The notes under the pieces are model-generated. The model ran no database searches and was not told the DNA's origin. It was given only the letters and a program-made list of their open reading frames with translations. Positions 56,094 through 63,791 of a stretch of 64,000 bases of DNA are shown piece after piece. The position numbers and the translations under genes are program-made. The DNA is taken from the NCBI GenBank assembly GCA_963721385.1, contig CAVRJB010000001.1, positions 62,001 to 126,000 of the forward strand. Direction: 5' to 3'. The number at the start of each line of letters is the position of its first letter. Position 1 is the stretch's first letter. The stretch comes from DAOMFB01 sp963721385. Lineage in GTDB: Bacteria; Acidobacteriota; Thermoanaerobaculia; UBA5066.

Positions 56094-56651
56094 TCAGGAC
56101 TGCGTCTTCTTCAGCAGCTCCTCCAGTGTCTCCGCGACACCCAGCTCCTTCGCCCAGTGGCGAAGGTATTCGAGGTCGAGCGCCTCGCGTTGAACGCGAA
56201 GAACCCCGGCGACGTCGCGGAGCTGCTTCTCCGAGGCTGCGTTCCTTGCCCAGGAGAGCTTGCTCAGAACGAGGTCCTCCGGGGAAACGCCCGTGACGCG
56301 AACGCCGAGGGTCTCGATGGGACGGCGGCGTTCGAACTCTGTCCGGCTGAATGGACTGGACTTCAGGAGAACGAGATCGGCTTTCCACCCTGTCCGGGAA
56401 TCGATGATGTTGAACGTCGTGCGATCTCGCAGGGCTTCGAGCGCGGCTTGGGAGTTCGCGTATGTCTCGGCGCGGCAGAGGTCCACGAAGCGGCCGAGTT
56501 GTTCCGCCGACGGGGCGATCACGACGTCGATGTCGGCCGTGAATCGTGGCTCGCCGTGCGCGAGAACGGCGGCGCCGCCGCTCACCATGTAGGGAATGCC
56601 GCAGATCTCGAGCCGCCCCGTGACGAAGCGAAGGAACTCCTCGAACGTCAG
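56094..56651 (-). CDS. Nucleotidyltransferase-fold protein (AbiEii/DUF6036-like)
   Basis: About 185 residues from a CTG at 56649-56651 (CTGA overlap with the upstream stop), or 164 from the ATG at 56586-56588. The upstream residues FEEFLRFVTGRLEICGIPYMVSGG belong to the fold, so the longer start is preferred. Core: VSGGAAVLAHGEPRFTADIDVVI with the catalytic Asp pair (TxDIDVV), FNIIDSRTGWKADLVLL and LEDLVLSKLSWARN-type GVSPEDLVLSKL. Similar to nucleotidyltransferases of toxin-antitoxin or abortive infection pairs; a small partner gene precedes it. A toxin role is inference. Confidence 0.75.
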   Translation of the reverse strand: MTFEEFLRFVTGRLEICGIPYMVSGGAAVLAHGEPRFTADIDVVIAPSAEQLGRFVDLCRAETYANSQAALEALRDRTTFNIIDSRTGWKADLVLLKSSPFSRTEFERRRPIETLGVRVTGVSPEDLVLSKLSWARNAASEKQLRDVAGVLRVQREALDLEYLRHWAKELGVAETLEELLKKTQS

Positions 56652-56920
56652 GGCTGGACCTCGACGTCGGGAAAGACCTCGCGAAAGAGCTGCTCTCCCA
56701 GCATGAGCCGGACCGTGGCGAGCCGCACCGTCCCGTCGTCGTAGCCAGGATGGCGGTTTCGTACGGCGGCCGCGAGGCCCTTCCTGACGTCCTCGCAGAG
56801 ATCCAGGCCCGCGCGGAAGCGACCCGCGGTTCCCATCTGCCGAAGGACCCCGAACTGAACCTCAAGCGCCTTGCGGGAGGTGTCGGCGGGTACGCCGGTA
56901 AACGCGGCGACGTCTTCCAT
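56648..56920 (-). CDS. Small protein paired with the nucleotidyltransferase
   Basis: 90 residues, mostly helical and charged (VAAFTGVPADTSRKALEVQFGVLRQM, DLCEDVRKGLAAAVRNRHPGYDD, LMLGEQLFREVFPDVEVQP). No family recognised. Its stop overlaps the start of the nucleotidyltransferase by four bases, which is why the pair reads as one unit, possibly antitoxin and toxin-like. Confidence 0.55.
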   Translation of the reverse strand: MEDVAAFTGVPADTSRKALEVQFGVLRQMGTAGRFRAGLDLCEDVRKGLAAAVRNRHPGYDDGTVRLATVRLMLGEQLFREVFPDVEVQP

Positions 56921-56979
56921 CTTCCGGGGAAATAGTAGCGCGTGCGGGTCGGTCGTGGAGGCCGGGAGGGGAAGGGTTG

Positions 56980-57261
56980 CTACGCCGTCACGCGGCCGTC
57001 GAGCGCCTCGAGGACGGCGTGCGGCCCCTCGTCGTCCGCGGCGAGGACGACGGGGAGCGTTCCGGGGATCTCGCTCTGGATCGCGGCCGCGATGCCGGGG
57101 TCGTCGGTGACGACCGCGTCGACGCGCGCCGAGCGTGAGAGCCGCTCGAGCGCGGCCTCGACGCCGTGAACGGCGTTGAAGACCGTCCGGCCGTCGGCCG
57201 CGGCTCGCAGCTCGTCGGCGAGCTGGGGGCGGTGAGAGGTGGCGACGAGGACGTGCCGCAT
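56980..57261 (-). CDS. Short receiver-like protein
   Basis: 93 residues beginning with the beta strand MRHVLVATSHRPQLADELRAAADG, then VDAVVTDDPGIAAAIQSEIPGTLPVVLAADDEGPHAVLEALDG. The alternating strand-helix layout is that of a truncated CheY-like receiver, but it is shorter than a full domain and the phospho-acceptor Asp is not clear. May be degenerate. It is divergent from the cysteine desulfurase gene. Confidence 0.45.
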   Translation of the reverse strand: MRHVLVATSHRPQLADELRAAADGRTVFNAVHGVEAALERLSRSARVDAVVTDDPGIAAAIQSEIPGTLPVVLAADDEGPHAVLEALDGRVTA

Positions 57262-57291
57262 GAGGGTTGATCTTGCACGGAACCGCCCGGC

Positions 57292-58527
57292 GTGCCTAGA
57301 GTGTCGCGGGGGGAACCGCTGAACGTCCCTGTCTACCTCGACTACCACGCGACGACGCCGGTCGACCCGCGCGTCTTCGAGGCGATGCGGCCTTACTTCA
57401 CCGAGCATTTCGGGAACGCCGCTTCGCGGAGCCACGTCTTCGGCCTCCGCGCCGAGGCGGCCGTCGGCGCCGCCCGCGAGGTGATCGCGGCGGCCCTCGG
57501 CGCGAACCCCCGCGAGATCGTCTTCACCTCGGGGGCGACCGAGTCGAACAACCTCGCCCTCCTCGGCGCCGCCCGCGCCTACCGGGCGAAGGGCGACCAC
57601 GTGGTGACCTCCGCGATCGAGCACCGCGCCGTCCTCGACCCCTGCCGGCAACTCGAGGCCGAAGGGTTTCGGGTGACGTTCGTCTCCCCGGACAGGTTCG
57701 GGGTCACGAGCGCCGAGGCCGTCGCCGCGGCAGTCGGGGAGAAGACGATCCTCGTCTCGGTCATGATGGCGAACAACGAGATCGGCACGTTGAACCCCGT
57801 GGCCGAGATCGGCCGGCTCTGCAAGGAGAGAGGGATCCTCTTCCACACGGACGCCGTCCAGGCGTTCGGCAAGGTCCCCTTCGACGCGAACGCCGTCGGG
57901 GCCGATCTCGTCTCCGTCACGGCGCACAAGCTCTGCGGGCCCAAGGGAGTCGGCGCGCTCTACCTCCGTTCGGTCGGGCCGCGCGTGACGCTTTCTCCGA
58001 TCGTCTTCGGCGGCGGGCACGAGAGAGGGCTCCGCTCCGGGACGCTCGACGTGCCCGGGATCGTCGGCTTCGGCGCGGCGGTCCGGCTTGCGACGGAGGG
58101 GCGCGAGGCGGAGGCGGAACGCGTCGGGTCTCTCCGAAACCGTCTCCACGCACGGCTCGCGGCGCTTCCGGAGGTCTTCCTCAACGGCTCTCCAGCCGAC
58201 CGCCTCCCGGGAAACCTGAACCTCCGGTTCGCCGGGGTCGCGAGCGACGCGCTGATGATGGACGTTCGCGACGTGGCCGTCTCCTCGGGCTCGGCCTGCA
58301 CGTCGGCGACCGCCGAGCCGAGCCACGTCCTCAGAGGGATCGGCCTCTCGAAGGAGGAGGCGCAGGAGTCGATCCGGTTCGGCCTCGGGCGCTTCACGAC
58401 GGAGGAGGAGGTCGACTTCGCGGCGGAGCGCGTCGTCGCCGGCGTCAAGAAGCTCCGCGAAAAGAGTCCCGCGTGGCAGCTCGCCCACGGCTCATCCGGG
58501 CGCGGTCCGGGTCCGCCAGGGACTTAG
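57292..58527 (+). CDS. Cysteine desulfurase (IscS/NifS family)
   Basis: 411-residue PLP enzyme mobilising sulfur from cysteine. N-terminal VYLDYHATTPVDPRVFEAM, TSGATESNNLALLG, the PLP-binding VSVTAHKLCGPKGVGALY (Lys in the HK pair) and the catalytic Cys in SSGSACTSATAEPSHVL are in place. Two in-frame GTG codons (57292, 57301) are possible starts. It is a free-standing gene with no iscU neighbour. It could feed selenium chemistry, sulfur transfer or Fe-S assembly. Confidence 0.9.
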   Translation: MPRVSRGEPLNVPVYLDYHATTPVDPRVFEAMRPYFTEHFGNAASRSHVFGLRAEAAVGAAREVIAAALGANPREIVFTSGATESNNLALLGAARAYRAKGDHVVTSAIEHRAVLDPCRQLEAEGFRVTFVSPDRFGVTSAEAVAAAVGEKTILVSVMMANNEIGTLNPVAEIGRLCKERGILFHTDAVQAFGKVPFDANAVGADLVSVTAHKLCGPKGVGALYLRSVGPRVTLSPIVFGGGHERGLRSGTLDVPGIVGFGAAVRLATEGREAEAERVGSLRNRLHARLAALPEVFLNGSPADRLPGNLNLRFAGVASDALMMDVRDVAVSSGSACTSATAEPSHVLRGIGLSKEEAQESIRFGLGRFTTEEEVDFAAERVVAGVKKLREKSPAWQLAHGSSGRGPGPPGT

Positions 58528-58540
58528 AATCGCGACGCAG

Positions 58541-59254
58541 GTGACACGCCAGACCGCTCTTTCGCCCCTCGCGGCCGTCGGGGTCGCGGGGCTCGTTCTC
58601 CTCGCCGGTCAGCGCCTTCACTCGGAGCCTCCGCCGGCGGCGACGGGGGAGATCCGGGCCGTCGTCCGGATGATCGCGCCCGGCGGCCACACCGTTCCGG
58701 CCTCCGGGAGCGTCGTCTGGATTGCGGAGCCGGGCCCCCCGGGGCGGGAGCCGGCGAAGCCGAGTCTCGCATCGAGGTCGAAGCGGTTCGACCCGCGCGT
58801 CCTCGTCGTCCCGGCCGGCACGACCGTCACCTTCCCGAACGACGACCCGATCTACCACAACGTCTTCAGCCCTTCGGGGAAGGACGCGTTCGACCTCGGC
58901 CTTTACCGGAACGGCGCCTCGAAGTCGAAGACCTTCACGACGCCCGGTCTCGTCCGGATTTACTGCAACATCCACCCGCAGATGGCGGCCTACCTTCTCG
59001 TCGTGGAGGGCCCGCTCTACGCGCAGGCGGACGCCGAGGGGAGCGTCGTCCTCGCCGGCGTTCCTCCCGGCCGGCACCCGGTTCGCGTCTGGGACGAGCG
59101 GGGGGGCGACTGGTCCGGCGCCGTCGACGTCGCCGCCGGGAAGGCGGCGGAGCTTTCCGTGATCCTGGACGGCTCCGCCTTCCAGGAGACACCCCACAAG
59201 AACAAGCACGGGCGGGACTACCCGCCACCGGGCGACGATGACAACCGATACTGA
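58541..59254 (+). CDS. Secreted cupredoxin (plastocyanin-like) protein
   Basis: 237 residues. An N-terminal hydrophobic segment (ALSPLAAVGVAGLVLLAG) acts as a signal or anchor. The blue-copper ligands fit type 1 copper: YHNVFSPSG (His), then YCNIHPQMAAYLLV (Cys, His, Met). The stretch after residue 160 (VVLAGVPPGRHPVRVWDERGGDWSG) adds a carboxypeptidase-regulatory-like beta domain. GTG start at 58541; its end overlaps the next gene, a kinase, by 17 bp. It probably carries electrons or binds copper in the periplasm. Confidence 0.85.
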   Translation: MTRQTALSPLAAVGVAGLVLLAGQRLHSEPPPAATGEIRAVVRMIAPGGHTVPASGSVVWIAEPGPPGREPAKPSLASRSKRFDPRVLVVPAGTTVTFPNDDPIYHNVFSPSGKDAFDLGLYRNGASKSKTFTTPGLVRIYCNIHPQMAAYLLVVEGPLYAQADAEGSVVLAGVPPGRHPVRVWDERGGDWSGAVDVAAGKAAELSVILDGSAFQETPHKNKHGRDYPPPGDDDNRY

Positions 59255-61385
59255 GACCGAGGAGATCCGCCCGCTCGCGCCGCCGACGGTCGCGCTCCCG
59301 CCCGCGACGGTGGCGCCGCCGTTCCGCCGCGGCCTGAAGCTGGGGACGAAGATCTTCCTCGTCGCGGCCCTCCTCGTCGTCGGCTCCCTCGGGCTCGCCC
59401 TCTCGGTCGCTTCGTGGCGCGCCAACGCCGCAGCCGAGACGAGCATCCGCGAGGGACTGAAAGCGATCCCGGGGATCTTCCGGAGCTATCAGGGAGGCCT
59501 GGCCGAGAGCCTCCGTGGCGCCGTGGCGTCGGTGGCCGACGAATCGGGGACGCGCCAGCTCTTCGCGCTGCCGGAGACTCCCGAGACGGCGGGGACGATC
59601 CTCGACTGGGCCGACGACAAGGCGGCGAAACTGGGAGCCCGGACGGTCTTCCTCTTCGATGCGTCGGGCGTCCTGATCGGGCGGAGCGACGCGCTCGTGA
59701 CGGAGGAGAACCGGCGGTCGTTCGCGGGCGTGAAGTGGGTGGCGGGCGCGCTCCGGATGTCCGCGTCGTCGGCCGTCATCCGCGAGGGAAAGTCGCTCGC
59801 TCTCGTCGCGGCCGTGCCGGTCATCGCCGGCGACGTCTCGAAGGGCGAGGGGCGTCTCCTCGGCGTGGTCGCGGCGGCAGCGCCGTTCGACGAGGCACGC
59901 GCGGACGCCCTGAAGGGGATCACGAACGGACAGGTGGCGTTCGTCGTCGACACCGCACGGCGCGGCGAGCCACCCGCGCTGGAGCTCTCGGCCTCGACGA
60001 AGGGCGTGGACGGCGGCGCGCTCCTTTCGGCCCTCGACCGGGACGGCGCCGCGCGGGAGGCGCTCCTTTCGGAGGGGCGGGAGGTCGGCCCGCTGGACGT
60101 GGACGCCGCCGGCGAACGGCGGATCGCGGCGGCCGTGCCGCTCCGGAGCGCTTCGGGCGAAACGCTCGGGGCGCTCGTCGTCTCCCGCTCGCGCGACGAG
60201 GAGACGGCGGCGTTTCGCCGGATCCGGAACACGCTGGTCCTGATCGGCGTCGGCGCGCTCCTCGTCGCGCTCCCGGCGTCCTATCTCGTCGCCCGGCGGA
60301 TCGCGCGGCCGATCGCGCAGCTCGCGCGGGGAGCCGACGAGATCCGGGCGGGAAACCTCGACGTGAAGCTCCCCGACGGGGGTTCGGACGAGGTCGGCGC
60401 TCTCGCCCGCGCGTTCTCGGCGATGGTCGGCGAACTGAAGGAGAAGGCGGCGCTGGAAGCGATGATCGCCGGGATGGCGCGCCGGCCCGGGGAGGAGCGG
60501 CCGGCCTCGGGCGAAACGCCGGCGGCGGCTCCGCCCGAGCCGTCGCGGCCCGGAGCGGGGCCGCGAGTCGGCCAGCTCTTCGCGAACCGGTACGTCGTCC
60601 GTTCGATCCTCGGCAAGGGGGGGATGGGGCGGGTCTACCGGGCCCACGACCGGGAGCTGGATGACGAGATCGCCTTGAAAGTCCTTGCGCCGGACGCTTT
60701 CGACGATGAGGCGCTGGCGATCCCGGCGCTTCGGCAGGAGATCCGCCTCGCGCGAAAGATCACGCACCGGAACGTCGTCCGGACGCACGACCTCGGCGAG
60801 TTCGGGGGCCTCCGGTTCCTGACGATGGAGTACGTCCCCGGGACGACGCTTCGCGAGGTGATCGACCGACGCGGCGCGGTGTCGCTCGGGCCCGGCCTGC
60901 AAATCGCGAAGCAGCTCTGCCGCGGCCTTGCCGCGGTCCACGAGGCCGGCATCCTCCACCGCGACGTGAAGCCGCCGAACATCATGGTGCTGCCGAACGG
61001 CGTCGTGAAGCTGATGGACTTCGGCATCGCCCGTCCGAGCGCGGGGATCGACCCGGCGAGCGAGCTGGGACAGACGGTCGGCACCCCCTACTACATGAGC
61101 CCCGAGCAGGCGCGCGGCCTCGCCCTCGACGAGCGGAGCGACGTCTACGCCGTGGGCGTCGTCCTCTACGAGCTCTTCACCGGGACGCGGCCGATCGAGG
61201 GGCGTGATCCCGCCGAGGTGATGCGGGCCCACGTCGCGGCCTCGCCGCCGCCTCCCGGGTCGCGCCGCCCGGACCTTCCGGAGCTCCTCGACCGGATCGT
61301 GATGTCCTGCCTCGCGAAGAGCCCCGAGAGGCGGCCTCCCTCGGCGAACGACCTCTACGGCGCGCTGATGCGCGTCGGGGGCTGA
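59238..61385 (+). CDS. Sensor-HAMP-Ser/Thr kinase fusion
   Basis: 715 residues. A transmembrane helix near 38-58, a periplasmic double-cache-like sensor (about 60-330, with WADDKAAKLGARTVFLFDASGVLIG and LLGVVAAAAPFDEARADAL), a second membrane helix (LVLIGVGALLVALPASYLVA), a HAMP linker (RRIARPIAQLARGADEIRAGNLDVKLP) and a coiled coil precede a complete C-terminal kinase (YVVRSILGKGGMGRVYRAHD, ILHRDVKPPNIM, LMDFGIAR, YYMSPEQA). The order is reversed relative to the other kinases here, with the catalytic domain last, as in histidine-kinase-like sensors. It overlaps the cupredoxin gene by 17 bp; a copper or redox signal is a plausible input. Confidence 0.9.
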   Translation: MTTDTETEEIRPLAPPTVALPPATVAPPFRRGLKLGTKIFLVAALLVVGSLGLALSVASWRANAAAETSIREGLKAIPGIFRSYQGGLAESLRGAVASVADESGTRQLFALPETPETAGTILDWADDKAAKLGARTVFLFDASGVLIGRSDALVTEENRRSFAGVKWVAGALRMSASSAVIREGKSLALVAAVPVIAGDVSKGEGRLLGVVAAAAPFDEARADALKGITNGQVAFVVDTARRGEPPALELSASTKGVDGGALLSALDRDGAAREALLSEGREVGPLDVDAAGERRIAAAVPLRSASGETLGALVVSRSRDEETAAFRRIRNTLVLIGVGALLVALPASYLVARRIARPIAQLARGADEIRAGNLDVKLPDGGSDEVGALARAFSAMVGELKEKAALEAMIAGMARRPGEERPASGETPAAAPPEPSRPGAGPRVGQLFANRYVVRSILGKGGMGRVYRAHDRELDDEIALKVLAPDAFDDEALAIPALRQEIRLARKITHRNVVRTHDLGEFGGLRFLTMEYVPGTTLREVIDRRGAVSLGPGLQIAKQLCRGLAAVHEAGILHRDVKPPNIMVLPNGVVKLMDFGIARPSAGIDPASELGQTVGTPYYMSPEQARGLALDERSDVYAVGVVLYELFTGTRPIEGRDPAEVMRAHVAASPPPPGSRRPDLPELLDRIVMSCLAKSPERRPPSANDLYGALMRVGG

Positions 61386-61395
61386 ACCTCCCGCC

Positions 61396-62361
61396 GTGCC
61401 GCGAATCCGCTGGTACGAGGCCGCGGCGCTCGCGAACGCGGTGCTCGTCGTCGCCCTGATCGTCCGGCGCGCCGGCTTTCCGCTGAACGTCGGCGCGACG
61501 ATCCGCGGACAGATTCCGATGTTCCTCTTCGTCGCGGCTCTTCTTCTGGCGGGGGCGGGCCTCCGGGCGCTCCTCCTCGCGCTTCGCGGCGGGAGGGGAC
61601 GCGCGCGGCTCTACCTCCGGCGGATCTCGTCGCGCGCGTCGCTCGTCGACCTCCTCCGCTTCGCGGCGGTCGTGGCCCTGACGTCGTACGGCTATTCGTG
61701 GCTGAAGATCTTCGTTCCGCGGCTCCACCCGACGCTCTTCGACCCGCTGCTGGCCGTCCTCGACCAGAAGCTCCACCTCGGCGTGAACCCCGTCCGGTTC
61801 GCGGTGGAGCTCTTCCCGTTCCCGGCCCTCTGGCGCTTTCTGGACGTCTACTACGCGGGCTTCTTCGTGACGATGATGTTCGCCGCCGGCTGGTTCGGCT
61901 CGACGCTGTCGCGGCGCGAGCGGACCCGATTCGCGGCCGGCTTTGCCGTCCTCTGGATCGCGGGCGCGTGGTTCTACCTCGCGACGCCGGCGCTCGGCCC
62001 CTGCTACGTCTTTTCCGACGACGCGGCCGCCGCGCACCCTCACGTGCCGCTCCAGGCGAACACCCAGCGTCTCCTTCTCGAGCAGTACCGCGCGGTCACC
62101 GGCGCCGTCGAGCCCGGACGCCCGATGACCGTGAACGCCGCATTCGGCATCGCCGCGATGCCGAGCCTCCACGTGGGCGCGCAGGCCTTCGTCGCCTTCT
62201 TCGCGCGGCGGCGCCAGCCGCGGCTCGCTTTCGTCTTCGGGCTCTTCGCCGCGTTGACGTTCTTCGGCTCGCTCGTGACGGGATGGCACTATGCGGTGGA
62301 CGGCTACGCGGGGATCCTCCTCGCCTGGCTCGCTCACCGCGCCGGCCTCAGGTCGGCGTGA
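61396..62361 (+). CDS. PAP2/inositolphosphotransferase-like membrane protein
   Basis: 321 residues, about six transmembrane helices. The PAP2_3-type motifs AAMPSLHVGAQ and SLVTGWHYAVDGYAG supply the catalytic His and Asp/Ser residues, as in the Aur1/inositolphosphoceramide synthase-like group. The loop VFSDDAAAAHPHVPLQANTQRLLLEQYRAVTG is lumenal or periplasmic. Activity is a phosphatase or head-group transferase on a lipid. GTG start at 61396 is only 10 bp after the kinase stop, so cotranscription is likely. Confidence 0.8.
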   Translation: MPRIRWYEAAALANAVLVVALIVRRAGFPLNVGATIRGQIPMFLFVAALLLAGAGLRALLLALRGGRGRARLYLRRISSRASLVDLLRFAAVVALTSYGYSWLKIFVPRLHPTLFDPLLAVLDQKLHLGVNPVRFAVELFPFPALWRFLDVYYAGFFVTMMFAAGWFGSTLSRRERTRFAAGFAVLWIAGAWFYLATPALGPCYVFSDDAAAAHPHVPLQANTQRLLLEQYRAVTGAVEPGRPMTVNAAFGIAAMPSLHVGAQAFVAFFARRRQPRLAFVFGLFAALTFFGSLVTGWHYAVDGYAGILLAWLAHRAGLRSA

Positions 62362-62377
62362 AGGGACGGGAACGACG

Positions 62378-63142
62378 ATGAGACCGGTGGACGTGAGGGA
62401 GAAACGGAGGGCGGGCGAGGCGGTGCACGGTCTCCTCTCCCCGGACTTCGAGCCGGCGCTCATCGAGACGCTTGGCCTCGTCGGTTTCGCGCTCTACATC
62501 CTCGACACCGAGCACGGCCCGGCGGGCCCGCGGGAGGCCGAGGCCGTCGTCCGCGCCTGCGAGGGCGCCGGAATCCTGCCTCTCGTCAGGCCTCGCGGCC
62601 TCGACCCGAAGCTGATCCTCCAGTACCTCGACGCCGGGATGGCGGGGGTGATGCTCCCGGGCGTCCGGAGCGCGGACGACGTCCGGGAGCTGGTGGCCGC
62701 CGTGAAGTACCCGCCGCTCGGCCGGCGAGGCATCGCGGCCGTCCGGGCGAACGAGTGGCTGATCGGCCGGGAGACGCAGGCGGAGTGGGTTGCGCGGTCG
62801 AACGCGGAGACGCTCGTCCTCCCCCAGGTGGAGACGCGCGAGGCGCTCGAGCGCGTCGAGGAGCTCGCGGCGGTGCCGGGCCTCGACGGCTTCATCGTCG
62901 GCCCGCGGGACCTTTCGATGGCTCTCGGGTTCTCCGACGGCCCCGCGCACCCGGAGGTCGAGGCCGCGATCGACCGCGTCGCCGAGGTCTCACGCTCGAA
63001 GGGCCTGATCGTCGGGACCGTGGCACCGACCGGCGCGCGGGCGAAGGAGCTCGCCGCGCGCGGCCTGACGATCCTCCTCCACTCGGTGACCGCGCTCCTG
63101 AAGACGGGCGCCGACGCCTACTTCCGCGCCGCGCGCGGCTGA
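62378..63142 (+). CDS. HpcH/HpaI aldolase-family protein
   Basis: 254-residue class II aldolase-type TIM barrel. Family motifs: FALYILDTEHGPAGPREAE (catalytic His region), ILPLVRPRGLDPKLILQYLDAGMAGVMLPGV (metal and pyruvate-binding area), and VETREALERVEELAAVPGLDGFIVGPRDLSMALG (metal-binding Asp). The enzyme cleaves or forms 2-keto-3-deoxy compounds; the substrate is not fixed. Start ATG 62378. Follows the PAP2 gene on the same strand. Confidence 0.85.
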   Translation: MRPVDVREKRRAGEAVHGLLSPDFEPALIETLGLVGFALYILDTEHGPAGPREAEAVVRACEGAGILPLVRPRGLDPKLILQYLDAGMAGVMLPGVRSADDVRELVAAVKYPPLGRRGIAAVRANEWLIGRETQAEWVARSNAETLVLPQVETREALERVEELAAVPGLDGFIVGPRDLSMALGFSDGPAHPEVEAAIDRVAEVSRSKGLIVGTVAPTGARAKELAARGLTILLHSVTALLKTGADAYFRAARG

Positions 63143-63155
63143 CAGCGACAACGCA

Positions 63156-63470
63156 TCAGCGGCGGTACGCTGAATCGTGATCGGGGTGCAGGGAGATGAA
63201 GCGAAGGAAAGGGCCGTCTCGAAACGCGAGCGCGCGGACTTTCTGGCTCAGGCGAAGCGAGTAGATGCCGGCACCGTTGGGCGCTTTGAGATGCCTGATC
63301 GCCTCCCACTGGAAGCCCGTGTGCCGGTAGATCGCACTCCAGTCCAGCTCGGCGAGTCGGCGCAGAGACGCGACAACTTGCTTCAGCTCGGCGGTCTCGA
63401 GGCGGAAGAAGACGTCCTGGAACTCGGGGCTGTTGAGGTCGAGCCGGACTCGATCAGCGCCGGCGGCCAC
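63156..63470 (-). CDS. RelE/ParE-like toxin
   Basis: 104-residue protein with the compact alpha/beta layout of RelE-type mRNA interferases: VRLDLNSPEFQDVFFRLETAELKQVVASLRRLAEL, then a beta sheet with AIRHLKAPNGAGIYSLRLSQKVRALAFRDGPFLRFISLHPDHDSAYRR, which ends in the C-terminal basic/His/Tyr residues typical of the family. It overlaps the antitoxin gene upstream by 17 bp. Catalytic residues are not proven. Confidence 0.65.
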   Translation of the reverse strand: MAAGADRVRLDLNSPEFQDVFFRLETAELKQVVASLRRLAELDWSAIYRHTGFQWEAIRHLKAPNGAGIYSLRLSQKVRALAFRDGPFLRFISLHPDHDSAYRR

Positions 63471-63753
63471 GCGAGCGGCTCACGGCCTTGGGGCTCTGTG
63501 CGACGAGAGCGTCGACGTCGGACTCGGCCGGAGTCGTTGCCGAGGCCCACGCGAGACCGCGCCTGATCCGCGAACGATTCGGCTCCTCGAGGGTCCAGAG
63601 CTGACTCTCGGGAATGACGGCCACGGCCGTGAGGATGATCGCGCCGTCCCGGCGGCGCTCGACCCGCAGAGCCTTTCCCGCATAGTTCTTCCCGAGCGAA
63701 ATCTGACCGCTCTTCCCGACGACCTTGATTTCCGCTCCACGTACCTGAGGCAT
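63454..63753 (-). CDS. AbrB/SpoVT-like antitoxin
   Basis: 99-residue protein with an N-terminal swapped-hairpin-like DNA-binding part (EIKVVGKSGQISLGKNYAGKALRVERRRDGAIILTAVAVIP) and a tail that would bind the toxin (LEEPNRSRIRRGLAWASAT). Its start (63753) is 21 bp downstream of a 12 bp palindrome. The overlap with the toxin gene fits a type II module. Confidence 0.62.
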   Translation of the reverse strand: MPQVRGAEIKVVGKSGQISLGKNYAGKALRVERRRDGAIILTAVAVIPESQLWTLEEPNRSRIRRGLAWASATTPAESDVDALVAQSPKAVSRSRGRRR

Positions 63754-63773
63754 TGCCGCTTCCTTCCTGCCAT

Positions 63774-63785
63774 CATGCTAGCATG
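63774..63785. promoter_or_regulatory. 12 bp palindrome upstream of the toxin-antitoxin genes
   Basis: CATGCTAGCATG, perfectly self-complementary, located 21-32 bp upstream of the antitoxin start. AbrB-like antitoxins autoregulate through such inverted repeats. It also lies just 7 bp beyond the stop of the next minus-strand gene upstream. Confidence 0.5.
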
Positions 63786-63791
63786 CGGAGG

